From assembly GCA_005473895.2 (NCBI GenBank), contig SRJI02000025.1, positions 1 through 59,103 of the forward strand: a DNA stretch of 59,103 bases. The letters run 5' to 3'. Below, piece by piece: positions 9,120 to 17,247 of this stretch; the first letter of the stretch is position 1; each line of letters begins with the position of its first letter. The notes under the pieces were generated by a model, which was not told where the DNA came from, did not search any database, and saw only the letters and a program-made list of their open reading frames with translations. A program made the position numbers and the translations under genes. This stretch comes from Carideicomes alvinocaridis (GTDB taxonomy: Bacteria > Pseudomonadota > Alphaproteobacteria > Rhodobacterales > Rhodobacteraceae).

Positions 9120-9836
9120 TCAGTCCCGCTTGCCGAAGAGCACGTTGCGGGCCTCCGCCTGGTCCTTGCCCGACAGGTCCTTGCGCTTGTCCGCGCCGAG
9201 CGCGCGGCCCCGCTGCACGCCCTCGCGCTCGCCCACCTCGATCAGCCAGCGCGCGATATGGGTGAAATCCTCCAGCTCCTGGTCCTGCCCTTCCCAGAGC
9301 GACGCCCAGGGCCAGATCGCCATGTCGGCGATGGAGAAGAAGTCGCCGGCGACGAAATCCTGCCCCTCGAGCTGCCGGTCGAGCACGCCGTAGAGCCGCC
9401 GCACCTCGTCGCGGTAGCGGTCCTTGGCATAGGGCAGGTCCTGCGGCGGATCCATCGCGGGCGCGTATTTCAGGAAGTGATGCGCCTGGCCGGCCATCGG
9501 GCCCAGCCCGCCCATCTGCCACATCAGCCATTGGTCGACCACGACGCGGTCGCGTTCGTGCGGGCCGCAGAACTGGCCCGTCTTGCGCGCGAGATATTGC
9601 AGGATCGCGCCGCTCTCGAAGATCGAGATCGGGTCGCCATCCGGGCCGTCGGGATCGACGATGGCGGGCATCCGGTTGTTGGGCGAGATCTTCAAGAACT
9701 CCGGCTCGAACTGGTCGCCGGCGCCGATATCGACGTAATGCACGTCGTAGGGCAGGCCCATCTCTTCCAGCGCGATGGCGATCTTCCAGCCATTGGGGGT
9801 GGGCCAGTAGTGAAGCTGTATCTTGTCGTCGGCCAT
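9120..9836 (-). CDS. Glutathione S-transferase, Ure2p/YfcG-like
   Basis: Cytosolic GST-fold protein of 238 aa, starting at 9836 with AGGAG eight bases upstream; the open frame extends further but without support. The N-terminal thioredoxin fold has WPTPNGWKIAIALEEMGLPY (with TPN, as in nu-class enzymes), ISPNNRMPAIVD (cis-Pro) and IFESGAILQYLARK. The all-alpha C-terminal half has the N-capping motif in FFSIADMAIWPW. Nu-class/Ure2p-like members are often disulfide-bond reductases. It converges with yciB. Confidence 0.9.
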   Translation of the reverse strand: MADDKIQLHYWPTPNGWKIAIALEEMGLPYDVHYVDIGAGDQFEPEFLKISPNNRMPAIVDPDGPDGDPISIFESGAILQYLARKTGQFCGPHERDRVVVDQWLMWQMGGLGPMAGQAHHFLKYAPAMDPPQDLPYAKDRYRDEVRRLYGVLDRQLEGQDFVAGDFFSIADMAIWPWASLWEGQDQELEDFTHIARWLIEVGEREGVQRGRALGADKRKDLSGKDQAEARNVLFGKRD

Positions 9837-9925
9837 GGGGTATCTCCTTCTTGCCGTCCATGATGGCCCGGATCGGGCCGGGGACAAGGGCCGCGAAAGC
9901 GGCGGCAGGGCGGCAGAGGACCGTC

Positions 9926-9954
9926 TTGACCTGCCCGATCCTTGGGCGTATCCG
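9926..9954 (+). promoter_or_regulatory. Putative sigma-70 promoter for the metZ leader
   Basis: TTGACC at 9926-9931 and TATCCG at 9949-9954 are separated by 17 bp. Transcription would start near 9961, exactly at the 5' strand of riboswitch helix P1, which supports both calls. Confidence 0.6.
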
Positions 9955-9957
9955 AGG

Positions 9958-10016
9958 ATCCGTGGCGCTTTGTTACCGGATTGCGGGCCACGTTAAACAT
10001 TCCGCTAAAGAGGTCG
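9958..10016 (+). promoter_or_regulatory. SAM-II riboswitch upstream of metZ
   Basis: The leader matches the SAM-II pattern. The P1 helix is CGTGGC (9961-9966) with GCCACG (9987-9992). The loop is CTTTGTTACCGGATTGCGG. Then come the conserved GTTAAAC and, at 10004-10013, GCTAAAGAGG. ACC at 9975-9977 can pair with GGT at 10012-10014 to make the pseudoknot. SAM-II elements bind S-adenosylmethionine and repress methionine genes in alphaproteobacteria, which fits metZ downstream. Confidence 0.88.
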
Positions 10017-10025
10017 GATGAAAGG

Positions 10026-10060
10026 ACCCCCTTTCGCTTGACCGCGACCGGGGGTTTTTT
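10026..10060 (+). terminator. Intrinsic terminator in the metZ leader
   Basis: The stem ACCCCC (10026-10031) / GGGGGT (10050-10055) ends in a T6 tract (10055-10060). It lies 10 bases after the riboswitch and before the metZ Shine-Dalgarno, so it is a candidate expression platform for SAM-dependent attenuation. Confidence 0.75.
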
Positions 10061-10098
10061 CATTGGGGTGGCATCCAGCGCCCCGCAAAGGACAGGAC

Positions 10099-11277
10099 AT
10101 GACCAAACGCAAGCCCCGCACCAATCTCGTTCACGGCGGCACGCGCCGCTCGCAATACAATGAAGTGAGCGAGGCGATCTTCCTCACCCAGGGCTTCGTC
10201 TACGACAGCGCCGAGCAGGCGGAGGCCCGCTTTCTCGAGGCCGGCGACGACGAGTTCATCTATGCCCGCTACGGCAACCCGACCGTGCGCATGTTCGAGG
10301 AGCGCATCGCCCTGCTGGAAGGGGCGGAGGACGCCTTTGCCACGGCCAGTGGCATGGCGGCAGTGTCGGGGGCACTGACCGCGCCGCTCAAGGCCGGCGA
10401 TCACGTGGTATCCTCCCGGGCGCTCTTCGGCTCGTGCCTCTACATTCTCGAGAACGTGTTGACCCGCTACGGGGTCGAGGTCACCTTCGTCGACGGCAAG
10501 GACAACGACGCCTGGCGCGCGGCGATCCGCGACGACACGAAGCTCGTCTTCTTCGAGTCGATCTCGAACCCCGGGTTGGAAGCGGTGGACGTGAAGGCCG
10601 TGGCCGAAATGGCGCATGACAAGGGTGCGCTCGTTGTGGTCGACAACGTCTTCGCCACGCCGGTCTTTTCCAACGCGATCGAGCTGGGGGCCGACGTGGT
10701 GGTCTATTCCGCGACCAAGCATATCGACGGGCAGGGCCGCGCCTTGGGCGGCGTGGTGCTGGGCACCAAGGAGTTCATCCGCAAGACGCTGGAGCCCTAC
10801 CTGAAACATACCGGCGCGGCGCTCAGCCCGTTCAACGCCTGGGTCATGCTGAAGGGGCTGGAGACGATCGACCTGCGGGTCCGTGCCCAGGCCGCCAATG
10901 CCCAGGCCCTGGCCGAGGCGCTGGAGGGCCATGCCAAGCTCGAGCGGGTGATCTATCCCGGCCTGGCCTCCTATGCGCAACGCGACCTCGTGGCGGCGCA
11001 GATGGGCGGCAGCGGCACGGTGCTGACCTTCGACATCGCCGGCGGGCAGGAGGCGGCCTTCCGCTTCCTGAACGCGCTGGAGGTGGTGATCATCTCCAAC
11101 AACCTGGGCGATGCGAAATCCATCGTCACCCATCCCGCGACCACCACCCACCAGCGCCTGCCCGACGACCAGAAGCAGGCGCTCGGCATCACGCCCGGCC
11201 TGGTGCGGCTGAGCTGCGGGCTGGAAGACCCCGAGGACCTCGTGGGCGACGTGCTGCAGGCGCTGGAACAGGCGTAG
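10099..11277 (+). CDS. metZ: O-succinylhomoserine sulfhydrylase
   Basis: PLP enzyme that forms homocysteine directly from O-succinylhomoserine and sulfide in methionine synthesis. 392 aa, starting at the ATG at 10099 after AAGGACAGGAC. Cys/Met-metabolism family features are clear: YARYGNPTVRMFEERIALLEG, the PLP lysine in VVYSATKHIDGQGRALGG, and the C-terminal SLGDAKS-equivalent NLGDAKSIVTHPATTTH, followed by LVRLSCGLEDPEDLV. The start RKPRTNLVHGGTRRSQYNE is typical of MetZ. Controlled by the SAM-II riboswitch and terminator upstream. Assignment as MetZ and not MetY rests on overall resemblance. Confidence 0.95.
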   Translation: MTKRKPRTNLVHGGTRRSQYNEVSEAIFLTQGFVYDSAEQAEARFLEAGDDEFIYARYGNPTVRMFEERIALLEGAEDAFATASGMAAVSGALTAPLKAGDHVVSSRALFGSCLYILENVLTRYGVEVTFVDGKDNDAWRAAIRDDTKLVFFESISNPGLEAVDVKAVAEMAHDKGALVVVDNVFATPVFSNAIELGADVVVYSATKHIDGQGRALGGVVLGTKEFIRKTLEPYLKHTGAALSPFNAWVMLKGLETIDLRVRAQAANAQALAEALEGHAKLERVIYPGLASYAQRDLVAAQMGGSGTVLTFDIAGGQEAAFRFLNALEVVIISNNLGDAKSIVTHPATTTHQRLPDDQKQALGITPGLVRLSCGLEDPEDLVGDVLQALEQA

Positions 11278-11302
11278 GCACCGGGCGTTGTCATTTGGAA
11301 AG

Positions 11303-11330
11303 CCCGTCCCGTCTGTTGCGCAGGGGCGGG
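11303..11330 (+). terminator. Hairpin after metZ, possible terminator
   Basis: The 8-bp stem CCCGTCCC (11303-11310) / GGGGCGGG (11323-11330) contains one G-T pair and a 12-nt loop, 26 bp after the metZ stop. There is no U tract, so it may act as a weak or Rho-assisted terminator. Confidence 0.4.
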
Positions 11331-11400
11331 TGATCCGTTCCGGATTGTGTCGCGTAAACTCCAAACCATTGGTAATTCGTACCGGAAATGCTTAGGTCTC

Positions 11401-11430
11401 CGGTGCGACAGGACGCACCGTAAGGGAGGG
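11401..11430 (+). promoter_or_regulatory. folE2 leader hairpin next to a strong RBS
   Basis: A perfect 7-bp hairpin CGGTGCG-ACAGGA-CGCACCG (11401-11420) is followed two bases later by AAGGGAGGG, then ATG at 11435. The loop carries an AGGA. It could shield or expose the ribosome site. I cannot match it to a known riboswitch class. Confidence 0.4.
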
Positions 11431-11434
11431 TCGG

Positions 11435-12535
11435 ATGAACATCCACACCCGCGACACAGACAGTATTCCGAGCCGCGAAGAGGCCGAAACCGCGCTGGCC
11501 ACCCTGCGCCGCTGGGCGCAAACCGCCTCGGCCGAGGAGATGAGCACGCTCGGCCCCGTGGCGGAGGCGCTGGATCTGCCGACGGGTCCGAACGCCTATC
11601 CGGTCCTGTCCCGCGAGTATCCCGAGGATTTCACCGTCACGCCCGAATACAAGGAAACCCTGCCGGACCTGCAGAACGGTCCCGCCGCCCTGATCCGTGG
11701 CGCGCAGCGACCGATCCAGCACGTGGGGATCTCCAACTTCCGGCTGCCGATCCGCTTTCACACCCGCGACAACGGTGACCTCGCGCTCGAGACCTCGGTG
11801 ACCGGGACGGTCAGCCTCGAGGCCGAGAAGAAGGGGATCAACATGAGCCGCATCATGCGGTCCTTCTACGAATACGCGGAAAAGACCTTTTCCTTCGAGG
11901 TGATCGAGGCGGCGCTCGACGCCTACAAGGCCGACCTCGAAAGCATCGACGCGCGCATCCAGATGCGGTTCTCCTTCCCGGTGAAGGTGGAAAGCCTGCG
12001 CTCGGGGCTGGCCGGCTACCAGTATTACGACATCGCGCTTGAGCTGGTGGAGGCCGAGGGCGTGCGCCGCAAGATCATGCATCTCGATTACGTCTATGCC
12101 TCCACCTGCCCCTGCTCGCTGGAGCTGTCGGAACATGCCCGCCAGTTCCGCGGCCAGCTGGCCACGCCGCATTCGCAGCGCTCCGTCGCGCGGCTGTCGG
12201 TGGAGGTGAAGGAGGGCGACTGCCTCTGGTTCGAGGACCTGATCGACCATTGCCGCCGCGCCGTGCCGACGGAGACGCAGGTCATGGTCAAGCGCGAGGA
12301 CGAACAGGCCTTTGCCGAGCTGAACGCCGCCAACCCGATCTTCGTGGAGGATGCAGCGCGCCTGTTTTCCGAGGCGCTGATGGGCGATCCGCGCATCGGC
12401 GATTTCCGGGTCGTGGCGAGCCACCAGGAAAGCCTGCATTCGCACGATGCCGTCTCCGTCCTGACCGAGGGCAGCACCTTCGCGGCGCAAAGCCTCGATC
12501 CCCGGCTCTTCGATACGCTCTACCACACGGGCTGA
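11435..12535 (+). CDS. folE2: GTP cyclohydrolase FolE2 (type IB)
   Basis: Converts GTP to 7,8-dihydroneopterin triphosphate, the first step to folate and queuosine; the type IB enzyme can use metals other than zinc. 366 aa, full length. Family motifs visible are QHVGISNFRLPIRF, KGINMSRIMRSFYEY, the cysteine-containing YASTCPCSLELSEHAR that carries the metal-ligand Cys, TPHSQRSVARLSVEV, and the C-terminal ASHQESLHSHDAVSVL. Starts at 11435 after AAGGGAGGG. With folB and folP at 25.8-27.8 kb, several folate genes lie in this window, though not in one operon. Confidence 0.96.
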   Translation: MNIHTRDTDSIPSREEAETALATLRRWAQTASAEEMSTLGPVAEALDLPTGPNAYPVLSREYPEDFTVTPEYKETLPDLQNGPAALIRGAQRPIQHVGISNFRLPIRFHTRDNGDLALETSVTGTVSLEAEKKGINMSRIMRSFYEYAEKTFSFEVIEAALDAYKADLESIDARIQMRFSFPVKVESLRSGLAGYQYYDIALELVEAEGVRRKIMHLDYVYASTCPCSLELSEHARQFRGQLATPHSQRSVARLSVEVKEGDCLWFEDLIDHCRRAVPTETQVMVKREDEQAFAELNAANPIFVEDAARLFSEALMGDPRIGDFRVVASHQESLHSHDAVSVLTEGSTFAAQSLDPRLFDTLYHTG

Positions 12536-12607
12536 ACCGCGCCGCAGACACGCTCTGCCGCTTTTCCGGGCGCGGAAAACGGGCCTCTGCGCAGTTCCGC
12601 GGCGAGG

Positions 12608-12650
12608 CTTGATGCTGCGTTGCGGCAGAGTCATATCGCATATGCAGCAT
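12608..12650 (+). promoter_or_regulatory. Putative promoter and dyad upstream of the first DUF1127 gene
   Basis: CTTGAT (12608-12613) and CATATC (12632-12637) are 18 bp apart and could be -35/-10 boxes. The spacer holds CTGCGTTGCGGCAG (12615-12628), an imperfect CTGC/GCAG dyad, and TGCAGCA follows at 12643-12649. Similar dyads precede the second DUF1127 gene. A repressor bound here would cover the promoter. Confidence 0.4.
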
Positions 12651-12727
12651 TGACCGGTGCAAAGCGCGGGGCGAGGGCCTAGATTGGGTGGCATGGGAGG
12701 AAACCGAGCAAACCAACGAGGTTTCCG

Positions 12728-12955
12728 ATGGCAACGCAAGACATCAAAATCACGCATTCCGAAGGTGGCCTGCGCGCCGCGCTGGACGGGTTCTTCGCCA
12801 GCCTCGGGCAAGGCATGAACGCCTATCTCGAACGCCGCTCCCGGATGGACCAGATCAACGCGCTCAACGCCAAGAGCGACGAGGAGCTGTCCCGCATGGG
12901 CATCACGCGCGACGGCATCCCGGCCTACGTCTTCCGCGACCTGTTCTACGTCTGA
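12728..12955 (+). CDS. DUF1127 small basic protein
   Basis: 75-aa member of the DUF1127/YjiS-like family. The conserved C-terminal arginine-rich helix-turn unit is seen: MDQINALNAKSDEELSRMG, then ITRDGIPAYVFRDLF. Short DUF1127 proteins in alphaproteobacteria have been linked to stress responses and to RNA or phosphate/carbon control, but no biochemical activity is established. Starts at 12728 with a weak GAGG. It stands alone, with a dyad-bearing upstream region shared in style with the second DUF1127 gene at 34296. Confidence 0.9.
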   Translation: MATQDIKITHSEGGLRAALDGFFASLGQGMNAYLERRSRMDQINALNAKSDEELSRMGITRDGIPAYVFRDLFYV

Positions 12956-13079
12956 GCGCCTCACCATGGCCTGATCGCGGCCCGTCCGGGACCGCGCTGC
13001 GGAAAGTGATGCGCGCCGCCCGAGCGGAGGCGCGCGTTCCGCTTGACAGGGGGCGACGGGCACGCCAACGCTCGGCGCC

Positions 13080-14528
13080 ATGTTCGACATCCGGCCCGTG
13101 GGATACGTGATCGGCCTTCTGTTGATGGCCCTGGGAACCACGATGCTGGTGCCCCTGGGACTGGACGTAGCGGAAGGCAACGATCACTGGCCCGCCTTCG
13201 CCGAAAGCTTCATCGTCACCATGCTGTCCGGCGGGCTGATGGCGCTGGCCTGCTCCAACGGGGTCAAGCGCGGGCTGACGATCCAGCAGACCTTTCTCCT
13301 GACCACCGGCGTCTGGGTGGCGCTGCCGATCTTCGGGGCGCTGCCTTTCGTTCTGGGCGCGACCGAGGCGCGCTTTGTCGATTCCTTCTTCGAGGCCATG
13401 TCGGGGCTGACCACCACCGGCTCGACCGTCTTTACCGGGCTCGACGACTTGCCTGCCGGGCTGATCCTGTGGCGGGCGATCCTGCAATGGCTGGGCGGGA
13501 TCGGGATCATCGTGGTCGCCATGGTCTTCCTGCCCGAGCTGCGGGTGGGGGGGATGCAGATCTTCAAGGCCGAGGCCTTCGACACGATGGAGAAGATCCT
13601 GCCCCGCGCCGCCGAGATGGCGGCGCAGATCTCGGTCATCTACCTGGGCATCACCGTGGCCTGCACGGTCAGCTACGCGGTCTTCGGCATGGGGGCCTTC
13701 GACGCCGTGGTCCACGCGCTCACCACCGTGTCGACCGGCGGCTTCTCGTCCTACGACGCGTCCTTCGGGACCTTCTCCGGCCCGCTGGAATACATCGCCA
13801 CCTTCTTCATGCTGCTGGCGGCGCTGCCCTTCGTGCGCTACGTGCAGATGCTGAACGGCAACCGCCTGGCGGTGTTCCGCGACGCGCAGGTCAAGGCGTT
13901 CCTGGGGGTCATCGCCGTCCTGGTCGTGGTCTGCGCCGTGGTGCTGGTGGCGATCTTTCCGCATGACTGGGAACAGGCGGTGCGGGAATCGCTGTTCAAC
14001 ATCGTCTCGATCATTTCCGGCACCGGCTATGCCAGCGTGGATTACATGGAATGGGGGCCGTTCCTGATCTCCATCTTCCTGTTCGTGGGGCTGATCGGGG
14101 GCTGCGCCGGGTCCACCGCCTGCTCGGTCAAGATCTTCCGCTACCAGATCCTGATCAACTCGCTCCGGGCGCAGATCCGCAAGATCCAGGCGCCGCACGG
14201 CATCTTCACCCCGCGCTACGACGGCCGGCCGGTGACCGAGGACGTGATGAACTCGGTCATGGCCTTCTTCGTGCTCTTCGTTGTGACGCTCGGGCTGTTC
14301 TCCGTCGCGCTGGGCCTGACCGGGCTCGACTTCACCACCTCGGTGTCGGGGGCGGTGGCGACGCTGGCCAATATCGGCCCGGGCCTGGGCGAGATCATCG
14401 GCCCGGCGGGCAATTTCGCCCCGCTCAACGATGCCGCCAAGTGGATCATGTGCGCCGCGATGCTGATCGGAAGGCTGGAGCTGCTGGCGGTCTACGCGCT
14501 GCTGACCGTCACCTTCTGGCGCGCCTGA
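13080..14528 (+). CDS. trkH: Trk-type potassium uptake protein TrkH
   Basis: Inner-membrane K+ translocating subunit that works with the NAD-binding regulator TrkA. 482 aa. The four pore-loop signatures are all visible in order: SGLTTTGSTVF, TTVSTGGFSSYD, SIISGTGYASVDY and TLANIGPGLGE, each with the conserved Gly. About ten membrane segments are expected. No trkA is adjacent. The ATG at 13080 lacks an obvious Shine-Dalgarno, but TTGACA lies at 13043-13048, so a very short or absent leader is possible. No gene overlaps it. Confidence 0.96.
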   Translation: MFDIRPVGYVIGLLLMALGTTMLVPLGLDVAEGNDHWPAFAESFIVTMLSGGLMALACSNGVKRGLTIQQTFLLTTGVWVALPIFGALPFVLGATEARFVDSFFEAMSGLTTTGSTVFTGLDDLPAGLILWRAILQWLGGIGIIVVAMVFLPELRVGGMQIFKAEAFDTMEKILPRAAEMAAQISVIYLGITVACTVSYAVFGMGAFDAVVHALTTVSTGGFSSYDASFGTFSGPLEYIATFFMLLAALPFVRYVQMLNGNRLAVFRDAQVKAFLGVIAVLVVVCAVVLVAIFPHDWEQAVRESLFNIVSIISGTGYASVDYMEWGPFLISIFLFVGLIGGCAGSTACSVKIFRYQILINSLRAQIRKIQAPHGIFTPRYDGRPVTEDVMNSVMAFFVLFVVTLGLFSVALGLTGLDFTTSVSGAVATLANIGPGLGEIIGPAGNFAPLNDAAKWIMCAAMLIGRLELLAVYALLTVTFWRA

Positions 14529-14779
14529 TCCGGCCATGGAGCGCATGGGGCAGAGCGGATCAGCCGGCCACGGTTGCTCTCGCGGAATGGCGGGGAGGAG
14601 CCGCAGAACGTGACCCGCTGACACGCCGGCCTCGGCTGTGGTGAAGCAGGGCGGGCGGGATCACTCGGCGATACTTGTGGCTTCAGGTGGACCTCGGCCG
14701 CTGTCAGTCTTCTCCCAACCGGGCGTTGCCCTCAGACCCGTCCGCCCCGCCCGCGGCACGAGCGGGGCCGGCGGGGCGC

Positions 14780-15052
14780 TCAGCGATAGATGTCGTCGAT
14801 GCTCTTCTGCACGATATAGGTGGGGCAGCCGGGGCGGCGGGTGTTGGTGATGATGAACCACACCACCTCGCCAGGCCGGCCGGCGCGGGAATAGCGGCAG
14901 CCCTTGGGATGGGTCCAGACCCTCTGCCGGGCGGCGGCAGCGGTGGGGGCATCCGCCCGTGCGCTGGTGCCGGGAACGCTTTGCGCGGCGATCGACGTCG
15001 CGGGCAGCGCAAGGCAGACGGCAAGGGCGGTGGCAAGGATCGGTTTCATCAT
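14780..15052 (-). CDS. Small secreted protein of unknown function
   Basis: 90 aa from the ATG at 15052, preceded by GAGGAG with nine-base spacing; an ATG three codons earlier overlaps that site and is less likely. A signal peptide (MMKPILATALAVCLALPATSIAAQ) precedes a short mature domain with two cysteines (PKGCRYSRAGR and RRPGCPTYIVQKS), so one disulfide is possible. I do not recognise the family. It lies in a leftward pair with the protease-like gene, about 210 bp downstream of that gene's stop. Confidence 0.65.
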   Translation of the reverse strand: MMKPILATALAVCLALPATSIAAQSVPGTSARADAPTAAAARQRVWTHPKGCRYSRAGRPGEVVWFIITNTRRPGCPTYIVQKSIDDIYR

Positions 15053-15264
15053 GCGTGGCATCTCCTCGTGCTGGGCGACAGGTCCTCGTGCCGGGCGGGC
15101 GGGCCCGGTCCGTGGTACGTTCCTTGGCCCGGCGGGCCCACCCTGCAGGCAGGCACCGCGTCCGGGACCGAGGCCTTGCTACCCGCCGGTTTCGGCCGGG
15201 GCCGGGCGAAAAAGCGGCGCCTTCATGGTAATCCGGTCGGAGTTTAGGAACCCTTGCGCCCGGA

Positions 15265-17070
15265 TCACTCCCAGCAGCTGACCAGCACGGTCATCCCGGC
15301 GGCGATCTTCGACAGTTCCGCCGGATCGACTGACCGCGTCGCCTGGCGCGCCTGGGCGGACAGGCCGGCGCCGTCCAGCACCGCACGGATCGCCGAGGCG
15401 TCGGTGGCAAAGCTCACCTCGTCGGGCAGCTCGCGGTCGCCCTCGCGGCGGGGCAGCAGCATGCCCAGCACCGAGCCGCCGGTATCGAGCACCGGGCCGC
15501 CGGCATCGCCGGGCTGATGGGCCAGGGCCAGCCGCTTGACCCGGTCCTCGCCGCCGAGGCCGCGCAGGTCGGCCAGCGAGCCGTAGGTCATCGTCGGGCC
15601 GGGCAGCACGCCCTCGAAGGAATAGCCCGAGACCGCGACCTCGGATTTCAGCCGGGGCATGTCCGAGCGGAAGGCGGCCACGGACATCGGCGCCAGCTGC
15701 GTCGCGGGGCGCAGCACGGCCACGCCGCTTTCCGCATCGCTGGCCACCAGCCGGGCCTCGTAATCGTGGTCGATGGTGATGCGGCCGCAGCTTTCGACCG
15801 CCTCGAGCGTGGTGACCACCGCGCCGCCGTCATTCACGTAGAAGCCCGAGCGCGACAGTTTCGGCTTGCGGATTTCCAGCCCCGAGACCAGGTCGATATC
15901 CTGCTCCGCATTGGCGCCGGAGGCGGGATCCAGCACGCCGGGCAGGCGGCTGAAGCTCGACCGCATCTCGCGCAGGACGCGGCTGCGGCGTTCCTCGTCG
16001 CCCGCCGGCCAGACCAGGGTAAAGCCCTTGATCTCGCCGCCGCTGAGCGTGGCGCGGGTGAAGGAGACGATCTCGTCGTTGCGCCCCTCCAGCGTGAAGC
16101 CGTCGGCGTCGCGGTCGCGCGGCCCTTCGCGCGGCACGATCTCGAGCGTCTGCATGATGTCGTAGAGCCCGTGCAGCGTATCGCGGTTCCCCGCCTGGCT
16201 GATCAGCAGGACGCGGGCGCCCAGCTGCGGGTCGGTGGAGCTGTAATGGGCGAAGGGATATTCGTATTTCTCCAGCGCCACGACGCCCATCGGCAGGACC
16301 ATCTCGATCCCGGCCTCGCGGTCCGCGACGCGCCGCATGTCCAGCCCGTCGAGCACGGCGTTGTACTGACCAATCAGCTCGGCCCGCTGGCGGGTGGTGA
16401 GGATGCCTGTGGGTTCGTAGCCGTTGGCCTCCTGCCACTGCGCCATGGAGCCGCGGGTGCCGCGGCCGAAGGCGCCGTCGATGGCGGCGTCGTAGAAGCC
16501 GGCCCACCGCAGGGCGACCTGCAGCTGCATCCGCTCTTCGCCGCTCAGCCGGGCCTCGGACCGGCGCGCCTCGGCCGGGGACTCGTCGACCGGTTCGGGC
16601 TGCGGTTCGGGGGTTTCGGTCTGCGCCGTGTCGGCCTCGGGTTGGGTCACCTCGGCGCTCTCGGTCTCCGCGGCCGGTTCGTTCGCGGTTTCGGGAGAGG
16701 CGGGTTCCGCCTGGGCCGGGGCAGAGAGCGCGCTGGCGCCCACGGGGTAGAATTGCCGGCGGTAGCTGTCGGACCGGGTGAGGTAGCTGTCCCGCGGGAT
16801 CCGGCCCTGCGCGCGCAGCCGGGTCATGACCTGCTGCGCCGCCTGTTCCGTGTAAGGCCCGAGCGCGATGCCGTACCAGCCCGATCCCAGCGTGAAGCCG
16901 TTCACGTCGTCCAGTCCGCGGGCGAAATTGCGCGCCCGGTTCTCGGCGGTGGAGAGGCTGGGATGCGCCTCGATCTGGATCCAGACCTGCTCCTGCGCGC
17001 GCGCGCCGGTGGCCAGGGCCGTGAGAGTGAGAAGGATGGTGAAAACCAGCGTGGAGAGTGCCCGCGTCAT
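15265..17070 (-). CDS. Secreted SPOR/peptidoglycan-binding protein with degenerate trypsin-like domain
   Basis: 601-aa exported protein. Order: signal peptide (residues 1-25, ending GARAQ), a SPOR-like domain (about 26-100, QVWIQIEAHPSLSTAENRA, WYGIALGPYTE), an acidic Glu/Pro linker (about 118-170), a PG_binding_1 domain (about 180-245, LQVALRWAGFYDAAIDGAFG, GTRGSMAQWQEANGY), a middle region, and a C-terminal trypsin/HtrA-like fold (about 420-601). In that fold the motif that normally carries the catalytic Ser reads HQPGDAGGPVLD, with Ala523 for Ser, and the segment that should hold the His reads VVTTLEAVESCGRI, with no His. It is therefore predicted to be a non-catalytic protease fold. Divergent from glyQ. 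Confidence 0.85.
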   Translation of the reverse strand: MTRALSTLVFTILLTLTALATGARAQEQVWIQIEAHPSLSTAENRARNFARGLDDVNGFTLGSGWYGIALGPYTEQAAQQVMTRLRAQGRIPRDSYLTRSDSYRRQFYPVGASALSAPAQAEPASPETANEPAAETESAEVTQPEADTAQTETPEPQPEPVDESPAEARRSEARLSGEERMQLQVALRWAGFYDAAIDGAFGRGTRGSMAQWQEANGYEPTGILTTRQRAELIGQYNAVLDGLDMRRVADREAGIEMVLPMGVVALEKYEYPFAHYSSTDPQLGARVLLISQAGNRDTLHGLYDIMQTLEIVPREGPRDRDADGFTLEGRNDEIVSFTRATLSGGEIKGFTLVWPAGDEERRSRVLREMRSSFSRLPGVLDPASGANAEQDIDLVSGLEIRKPKLSRSGFYVNDGGAVVTTLEAVESCGRITIDHDYEARLVASDAESGVAVLRPATQLAPMSVAAFRSDMPRLKSEVAVSGYSFEGVLPGPTMTYGSLADLRGLGGEDRVKRLALAHQPGDAGGPVLDTGGSVLGMLLPRREGDRELPDEVSFATDASAIRAVLDGAGLSAQARQATRSVDPAELSKIAAGMTVLVSCWE

Positions 17071-17169
17071 CGTCGATATCTGCCCTTGCCCGCGTTTCTG
17101 CCGTGCGTTGCGGCCAGTCTGCCTCATGCCGCCGGCCTCTTGCGAGCGGAATATTGCATATTCGGCTGA

Positions 17170-17198
17170 TTGACCATCTCCGGCGGCCCGCTTAGACA
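17170..17198 (+). promoter_or_regulatory. Putative sigma-70 promoter for glyQ
   Basis: TTGACC (17170-17175) and TAGACA (17193-17198) lie 17 bp apart, about 50 bp before the glyQ start. A second AT-rich stretch (GGAATATTGCATATTC, 17148-17163) lies upstream and may serve the divergent gene. Confidence 0.55.
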
Positions 17199-17247
17199 GC
17201 CTGCGCGACAGAAGGGGCACACCATGGTTCAAGGCACCGGAGGGCGC

